From CAXBMB01 sp052078155 (GTDB lineage Bacteria; Pseudomonadota; Alphaproteobacteria; Kiloniellales; DSM-21159), in the NCBI GenBank assembly GCA_052078155.1, contig JBQJBP010000002.1:1-64000 (forward strand): a DNA stretch of 64,000 nt. Direction: 5' to 3'. Of the stretch, positions 59,137 through 64,000 are shown piece after piece. The notes under the pieces were generated by a model. The model was not told where the DNA came from. It did not search any database and saw nothing but the letters and a program-made list of their open reading frames with translations. The stretch's first letter is position 1; every line of letters begins with the position of its first letter. Position numbers and translations under genes: made by a program.

Positions 59137-60165
59137 CTAGCTGGCCGCTTTGACATAGTCGTCCACGCCTTTGATACCAGCGTCCTTTTCCCCGGGCGAC
59201 AGGAAGGATCCCAGATAGGAGTTGCGGGCCAGCTGAGCCAGTTCTTCCTGACTGAGCTCCAGCGCCTCCTTCAAGGCCTGATAATTCTCATTCATGTAAC
59301 CGCCAAAGTAAGAGGGGTCGTCAGAATTGAGCGTGACCAGCAGCCCGGCCTCCATCATCTGACGCAAGGGGTAGGTGGACAGGTCCGTCACCACCTGCAG
59401 CCGGAGATTTGACAGAGGACAGAGGGTGAGAGCCAGACCCTCCCGGGCAACCCGATTGATCAGAACCGGGTCCTCCATCAGACGGTTGCCGTGGTCGATG
59501 CGCTTCAGCTTCAACAGGTTCAGGCCCTGGCGCACATAGTCTGCCGGGCCTTCTTCCCCGCAATGGGCCACGGGTACAAAACCCTCTGCGATGGCTTTGG
59601 CAAAGACCCGCTGAAACTTCTCCGGCGGATGGCCCAGCTCCGATGAGTCCAGTCCCACACCAAAGATTTTGTCTTTATGGGGCAGGGCCTGTTCCAGCGT
59701 CTCAAAGGCTGCCTCTTCGCTTAAGTGGCGCAGGAAACACATGATCAGCTTGTGGGAGATGCCCAGCTCAGCCGCCCCGCTGTCCAGCGCCCGGGTGATG
59801 CCCTGAAGCACCAGATCAAACGACAGGCCGCGCTCCGTATGGCCCTGAGGATCGAAAAAGATCTCCACATGGGTCACGCCCTGCGCCTTGACCTTCTCGA
59901 GATAGGCCCGGGTCAGCTCGTAAAAATCCTGTTCTGTCCTCAGCACCGACATGCCCGCATAGTAAAGGTCCAGGAAATCCTGCAGACAGCCAAAGGAATA
60001 GGCCTCGCGGATCTCGGCCACAGATCCATAGGGCAGCGTCACGCCGTTGCGTTTGGCCAGGGTCATCATCATCTCCGGCTCCAGCGTGCCTTCAATGTGA
60101 AGGTGCAGTTCGGCCTTTGGCAGGCCCGCAATAAAGCTGTCAGGGGTGTAGGCTGGGGCAGGCAT
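59137..60165 (-). CDS. Adenine deaminase (Add family)
   Basis: A 342-residue metal-dependent aminohydrolase of the adenosine/adenine deaminase family. Zinc ligands and catalytic residues are in KAELHLHIEGTLEP, VAHCGEEGP, KRIDHGNRLMEDP and LNSDDPSYFGGYMNENY. SDDPxYFGGY is typical of the adenine-specific branch (adenine to hypoxanthine plus ammonia), so I favour adenine over adenosine. It acts in purine salvage. I start it at ATG 60165, which matches the family start; the longer frame to 60282 is unlike any homologue. Confidence 0.88.
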   Translation of the reverse strand: MPAPAYTPDSFIAGLPKAELHLHIEGTLEPEMMMTLAKRNGVTLPYGSVAEIREAYSFGCLQDFLDLYYAGMSVLRTEQDFYELTRAYLEKVKAQGVTHVEIFFDPQGHTERGLSFDLVLQGITRALDSGAAELGISHKLIMCFLRHLSEEAAFETLEQALPHKDKIFGVGLDSSELGHPPEKFQRVFAKAIAEGFVPVAHCGEEGPADYVRQGLNLLKLKRIDHGNRLMEDPVLINRVAREGLALTLCPLSNLRLQVVTDLSTYPLRQMMEAGLLVTLNSDDPSYFGGYMNENYQALKEALELSQEELAQLARNSYLGSFLSPGEKDAGIKGVDDYVKAAS

Positions 60166-60491
60166 AGGATGGGGCCTTTTCAATTGATGACAAAGGGCGC
60201 GAACAACAGCAAAGGGGTCTGAAAAACCGTCAGATAAACTACAGCTACGACCGAACTGGAAAGATAAACTCCACAACACCACACACGGCGTTCTTCATGG
60301 CAACCTGGCGGTCAGTCACGAGGTATCAATGATCACGCCACATATGGGCGTCAGCCGCAACGTCTGCAACAACTCTCCCACTCGAACAACAAAGTTCAGA
60401 GTGCCCGGCGCCTCCTGACAGCCATGCCTTTGCTTGCACTTCCCGGGCCCAGCGGTTACGGCTATGCCAGACGCAAGCGGAAGGAAACATC
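60166..60491. promoter_or_regulatory. Divergent intergenic region before pyrD
   Basis: About 325 bp between adenine deaminase (leftward) and pyrD (rightward), two nucleotide-metabolism genes. Shared control by a purine-responsive regulator is possible, but I saw no clear operator. No gene is seen. Confidence 0.35.
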
Positions 60492-61556
60492 GTGCTCGGC
60501 GGGATCTACAAATTTCTGCAGCCCTGGCTGTTCAGCATGGACGGCGAACAGGCCCATACCCTGGCCATCACAGCCCTGAAAAAGGGGTTGGGACCCTCCT
60601 CTCCCCCCAGCGACGATCCCATCCTGAAAAGCGAGCTTTGGGGGCGGACTTTCGCCAACCCGCTGGGGCTGGCCGCCGGATTTGACAAAAACGCCGAGGT
60701 AATGGGCCCCATGCTCAACCTGGGCTTCGGCTTTGTGGAAGTGGGCTCGATCACCCCACGGGCCCAGCCGGGAAACCCCCGTCCCCGCCTCTTCCGCCTG
60801 GTCGAAGATCAGGCCGTGATCAACCGCATGGGCTTTAACAACGCCGGGATGGACGCCGCCGCAGCCAAACTGAAGGCCTGGCGGCAGGGACCCAACAAAG
60901 CCGGGCTGGTGGGCGTGAACCTGGGCAAAAACAAAACCACCGAAGACGCGGCTGACGACTACCGGTTGGGCACGCAGGCTCTGGCGGGCTATGCCGATTA
61001 TCTGGTGATCAACGTCTCATCCCCCAACACACCGGGGTTGAGAGCCCTGCAGGGACGCGACGAGGTTGCCGCCCTGATTGCCGCTGTGCAGGACGCGCTG
61101 CCGGACCCGGCCCCGCCTCTCTTGCTGAAAATTGCCCCGGACCTGACCCCGGAAGACCGTCAGGACATTGCCGCTGTGGCCCTGGAAAGCGGGCTGGATG
61201 GTCTGATCATCTCCAACACCACCATTGAACGACCCGACAGCCTGATGGCGGTGACAAAGGACGAAATGGGGGGACTGAGCGGCAAGCCCCTCTTTAGACC
61301 CTCCACTGACCTGCTGCGGGAGATGTACAGCCTGACGGACGGCAAGATCCCCTTAGTGGGGGTCGGGGGCCTGTCCAGCGGGGCCGAAGCCTATGAAAAA
61401 ATCAGGGCTGGCGCCTCATTGGTTCAGCTTTATTCAGCCCTGATCTATGGCGGCCCCGGACTGGTGCACAAAATCAAACGGGATCTGGCAGATGCCCTGC
61501 GGACCGATGGTCATCGCTCTTTACAGGAAGCCATCGGCGCAGAGCATCGCTCCTGA
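60492..61556 (+). CDS. pyrD: Dihydroorotate dehydrogenase (quinone)
   Basis: A 354-residue class 2 PyrD, which oxidises dihydroorotate to orotate with FMN and passes electrons to quinone at the inner membrane. The N-terminal helix region (GIYKFLQPWLFSMDGEQAHTLAI) is the membrane-associating part specific to class 2. FMN and substrate blocks are GLAAGFDKNAEV, VGSITPRAQPGNPRPRLFRL, NRMGFNNAGMD and NVSSPNTPGLRALQ with the class 2 catalytic Ser; GVGGLSSGAEAYEKIRAGAS closes the barrel. It starts at GTG 60492 with AAGGAA 5 bp upstream. Confidence 0.96.
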   Translation: MLGGIYKFLQPWLFSMDGEQAHTLAITALKKGLGPSSPPSDDPILKSELWGRTFANPLGLAAGFDKNAEVMGPMLNLGFGFVEVGSITPRAQPGNPRPRLFRLVEDQAVINRMGFNNAGMDAAAAKLKAWRQGPNKAGLVGVNLGKNKTTEDAADDYRLGTQALAGYADYLVINVSSPNTPGLRALQGRDEVAALIAAVQDALPDPAPPLLLKIAPDLTPEDRQDIAAVALESGLDGLIISNTTIERPDSLMAVTKDEMGGLSGKPLFRPSTDLLREMYSLTDGKIPLVGVGGLSSGAEAYEKIRAGASLVQLYSALIYGGPGLVHKIKRDLADALRTDGHRSLQEAIGAEHRS

Positions 61557-61645
61557 ACCGCCACCTCCCTCTCACATATGGATAAAGAGGTGGATGTGCG
61601 CTTCAGGCGCTATCACAAAGTGAGTCCGGTTTAAGCAAACTAACT

Positions 61646-62011
61646 CTAGAGAATATCCAGCACCTGTTCCGGCGGGCGGCCCAGGGCTGCCTTGTCCCCG
61701 TTCAGCACAATGGGGCGCTCAATCAGGATGGGATTGTCGACCATGGCCTGGATCAGCGCCTCCCGGGACAGCGAGTCATCTGCCAGGTTCAGTTCCTTGT
61801 AGACGGCTTCGCCCTTGCGCATCAGGCCACGCGGTTCCAGACCCAGCTTTTCAAGAATGCTCTCAAGGGTCGGCGCATCGGGGCCGGATTTCAGATATTC
61901 AACAATCTCGGGCTGCAGCCCTTTGTCCTGCAACAGCTGAAGGGTCTGACGGGATTTGCTGCAGCGGGGGTTGTGATAGATGGACAGGGCGCTGTCGGAC
62001 ATGGGGGGCAT
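61646..62011 (-). CDS. ArsC-family protein (arsenate reductase-like)
   Basis: A 121-residue thioredoxin-fold protein of the glutaredoxin-dependent ArsC/Spx family. The active Cys is in IYHNPRCSKSRQTLQLL; the later block NPILIERPIVLNGDKAALGRPPEQVLDIL matches ArsC, including the conserved Arg pair. It could reduce arsenate to arsenite, but no arsB, acr3 or arsR gene is nearby, so a different redox role is also possible. Start is uncertain between ATG 62011 and ATG 62002; the GAGGG upstream is a poor fit to either. Confidence 0.85.
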   Translation of the reverse strand: MPPMSDSALSIYHNPRCSKSRQTLQLLQDKGLQPEIVEYLKSGPDAPTLESILEKLGLEPRGLMRKGEAVYKELNLADDSLSREALIQAMVDNPILIERPIVLNGDKAALGRPPEQVLDIL

Positions 62012-62218
62012 TACCCTCTGATTGGCTGGGTTGATAGGCACCGCCTCCAAATCCAGAGCATGATACACGGTTCAAGCATCATCACATGGTGATCCCACTT
62101 AAAGCGATTTCACTCTAAGGGCTCAGGAAGGCGGATCGAGAACCTGCTATTTAGGCCAGGAGCCTTGTCCGGGCCAAGAGCTTTTTACCGCTGACTTCAG
62201 CTGAGCCCAGTAGGCCGG

Positions 62219-63709
62219 ATGAAGACAGAGCCACAGAGCGGAAAGGTCTTGTTAACCCTATTTCAAGACCTCAAGGGCACTCTGCCTGCCATGATCATCC
62301 AGCTCTTCCTCTTTGCGCTCTACAGCGGCCTCTCCCTCTTCATCGGACTGGGTCTGCCTGAGCTGCTGCCCGTCCTCCTGCCGGCTGCCGACCTGACCCT
62401 CTCTCCCGCCGTGGCCATGGTCCTGGCGCTCTTTGTCTTTTTGCTGTGCGCCCTGGTTCATATGACTCTCTTCAGCCTGGGCCGCTCAGCAAAACTCAGC
62501 CGCCAGCTGCGCAACCTGACCCAGTCCCAGCATTCGGTGGAAGACGAGGTCTTGTGGCTGCGCGGCGAGATCAAAGCTGTCCTGGGCGCTCTGGACAGTG
62601 CGGCCACAAAGAAAGGAAACGGCAAGGCCAAGGATCCTTCCGGGACCAACCCCGTGGTGGAAGCTGCCGCAGAAGTGCGCATGCTGAAATCTCTGGTGGC
62701 GGGCATCTATGACGGCAAGTCCGACGCCCCGGCCCCGCGCGAACTGACTCTGGACCCAGTCAAGGACAGAGGGGTTGCAGCCCGCAGCAAAGAGATGGAA
62801 GGCGAACTGCTGGAACTGCTTTCTGACCCAGGCCTGCGTCGCAGCGATGCCGCCGAAAAAAGAGCAGTGGAGAAGAAAGCAGCGGAAAAGAAATCCGCGG
62901 CCAAGCCGAAGCGCAAGGCCCCGCCCCCCAGCAGCCCGAAGGAAGGCAAACTGCTGGAAGGTCTGAGCAAACGCAAAACACTGGATTTTGTGCAGAAAGC
63001 TCTGCGCGACGACATGATCGATCTGGTCCTGCAGCCAATCGTCACCCTGCCCAAGCGGCAGAAGCGCTACTACGAATGCTTCAGTCGTCTGCGCGACGCC
63101 ACCGGGAACTACATCCTGCCGCAAGATTACATCCCGGTCGCCGAGAAGGCGGGACTGGTCACAGCCATCGACAACATGCTGCTGTTCCGCACCATCCAAC
63201 TGGTGCGTAAAATCCAGCGCAAACACGAAGAACTGGATTTCTTCTGCAACACCTCCTCGCATACCCTCAAAGACGCAGAATTTTTCGGCGACTTCGTGGA
63301 CTATCTGGAAAGCAACCGCCTGCTGGTCGCCAATCTGATCTTCGAGTTCCCGCAAGCCGACTTCAAGGACATGAGTTCAGAAGCCCGCCTGTTGCTGCGG
63401 CGCCTGTCCAACATTGGTGCCCGCTTCTCTCTGGATCAGGTGGAGGATCTGGACCTTGATCTGCCCGACCTGGAAGGTCGAGCTGTGGCCTTTGTCAAAG
63501 TTGACGGGCCCAAGCTGGTGGAAATGCGCATCAATGAAGGCAGCAAGAAGGTGCGGGAGTTTATCGAGTCCTTTAACCGCTCGCGCATTCAGCTGATCGT
63601 TGAGAAGCTGGAAGAAGACGATGATCTCATGACTTTGCTGGAAGCTGGTGCCACCCTGGGTCAGGGTTATCTCTTCGGTGAACCGCGGCTGGCCCGCCCG
63701 GCCAACTGA
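62219..63709 (+). CDS. TipF-like membrane protein with degenerate EAL domain
   Basis: A 496-residue protein. Two hydrophobic segments (about 20-45 and 60-88) are followed by a coiled-coil/charged region (about 90-250, with a Lys/Ala/Glu-rich stretch EKRAVEKKAAEKKSAAK) and a C-terminal EAL-like domain (about 255-490). The EAL motif is ECF (Glu286), and the DDFG loop (LDQVED) is altered, so phosphodiesterase activity is unlikely. QPIVTL, FEFPQ, KVDG and GQGYLFGEP remain. This order matches Caulobacter TipF, a c-di-GMP-binding factor for flagellum placement; identity is inferred, as no flagellar genes are here. Confidence 0.8.
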   Translation: MKTEPQSGKVLLTLFQDLKGTLPAMIIQLFLFALYSGLSLFIGLGLPELLPVLLPAADLTLSPAVAMVLALFVFLLCALVHMTLFSLGRSAKLSRQLRNLTQSQHSVEDEVLWLRGEIKAVLGALDSAATKKGNGKAKDPSGTNPVVEAAAEVRMLKSLVAGIYDGKSDAPAPRELTLDPVKDRGVAARSKEMEGELLELLSDPGLRRSDAAEKRAVEKKAAEKKSAAKPKRKAPPPSSPKEGKLLEGLSKRKTLDFVQKALRDDMIDLVLQPIVTLPKRQKRYYECFSRLRDATGNYILPQDYIPVAEKAGLVTAIDNMLLFRTIQLVRKIQRKHEELDFFCNTSSHTLKDAEFFGDFVDYLESNRLLVANLIFEFPQADFKDMSSEARLLLRRLSNIGARFSLDQVEDLDLDLPDLEGRAVAFVKVDGPKLVEMRINEGSKKVREFIESFNRSRIQLIVEKLEEDDDLMTLLEAGATLGQGYLFGEPRLARPAN

Positions 63710-63753
63710 CCGCGCCCCGGCATTTTTCGTTGCTCCTGCTGTTTCGTTTCCGC

Positions 63754-63785
63754 AAAGCCCCTGAAGGTCTTGTGACAGGGCTTTT
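63754..63785 (+). terminator. Terminator after the TipF-like gene
   Basis: AAAGCCC(C)TG pairs with CAGGGCTTT (one bulged C) and is followed by TTATTC; 45 bp after the stop at 63709. Beyond it, to position 64000, I see no gene. Confidence 0.7.
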
Positions 63786-64000
63786 TATTCTTGAGCCACT
63801 GTGGCACAGAAGGGCAGCACAACAGCAGGTCATGAGGTTCCAGCCGTCAAACGTCGCGGTCAGAGCCTGGTCGGCTGTTCTTCCATAAGAGCAAAATCGG
63901 CTAAAGGGCACGCAGCAACGGCGTCCGTTTTATCCGATCATGCTCCAGCCCCGGTCATGGCGGTCCGATGCCTGCCATACCAGTCTCAAGAGAACCGGCC

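Noticed and set aside
61561..61593. Terminator after pyrD
   Set aside because: CCACCTC and GAGGTGG can pair, but the loop is long and there is no T run; too weak to call.

Overview
The window reads as chromosomal DNA of a heterotrophic alphaproteobacterium, perhaps a marine or soil Rhodospirillales/Kiloniellales-type lineage; I cannot name a species. The basis is a moderately high GC content, a TAXI-type TRAP transporter with a fused permease, PAS_5-type proteins, a CtrA-like box (TTAA-N7-TTAA), a TipF-like degenerate EAL protein, and an abundance of acyl-CoA dehydrogenases, class III CoA-transferases and LysR regulators. No rRNA, tRNA, CRISPR array, transposase or phage gene was seen.

Layout. 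0.8-15.3 kb holds mixed metabolism: a DOPA-dioxygenase-like protein, a two-subunit molybdenum hydroxylase (IorAB type) divergent from an MmyB-type regulator, an orphan PAS histidine kinase, a cysteine/3-mercaptopropionate dioxygenase-like cupin, the ribosome-rescue hydrolase ArfB, an FAD-linked 2-hydroxyacid dehydrogenase, a threonine-synthase-like PLP enzyme, a D-amino acid aminotransferase and an acyl-CoA dehydrogenase.

14.4-34.0 kb is the main catabolic block: a LysR regulator, a TAXI-TRAP importer, enoyl-CoA hydratase, a probable heteromeric acyl-CoA dehydrogenase pair, two acyl-CoA ligases, an ACAD10/LvaA-like acyl-CoA kinase with an SDR, and a complete branched-chain-amino-acid-type ABC importer (SBP, LivH, LivM, LivG, LivF). 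A motif resembling TTCCG-N5-CGGAA lies upstream of the TRAP SBP, the second ligase and the ABC SBP, suggesting a common regulator. The block probably imports an organic acid and degrades it as a CoA thioester; the kinase plus SDR recall levulinate/4-hydroxyacid catabolism.

34-39.5 kb carries two PAS_5-like or unknown proteins in AT-rich surroundings, a MAPEG protein, the glutamate/Na+ symporter GltS and an acetylpolyamine amidohydrolase. 39.6-45.0 kb is a LysR-linked operon of a class III CoA-transferase, an acyl-CoA dehydrogenase that looks like 3-sulfinopropionyl-CoA desulfinase, and a ThDP enzyme. 45.4-49.1 kb encodes a 1245-residue RTX repeat protein. 49.9-55.9 kb is a second LysR-linked acyl-CoA dehydrogenase/CoA-transferase operon, divergent from a two-subunit 3-oxoacid CoA-transferase, followed by a TetR regulator. 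56-63.7 kb holds DUF547, a DMT transporter, a GlcG/HbpS-like protein, a 53-residue Pmp3/YqaE protein, adenine deaminase, PyrD, an ArsC-like protein and the TipF-like protein.

The strongest leads are the 3-sulfinopropionate operon, the 4-hydroxyacyl-CoA-like cluster with its shared operator motif, the ABC importer with one predicted degenerate ATP site, and two sets of clear LysR boxes.
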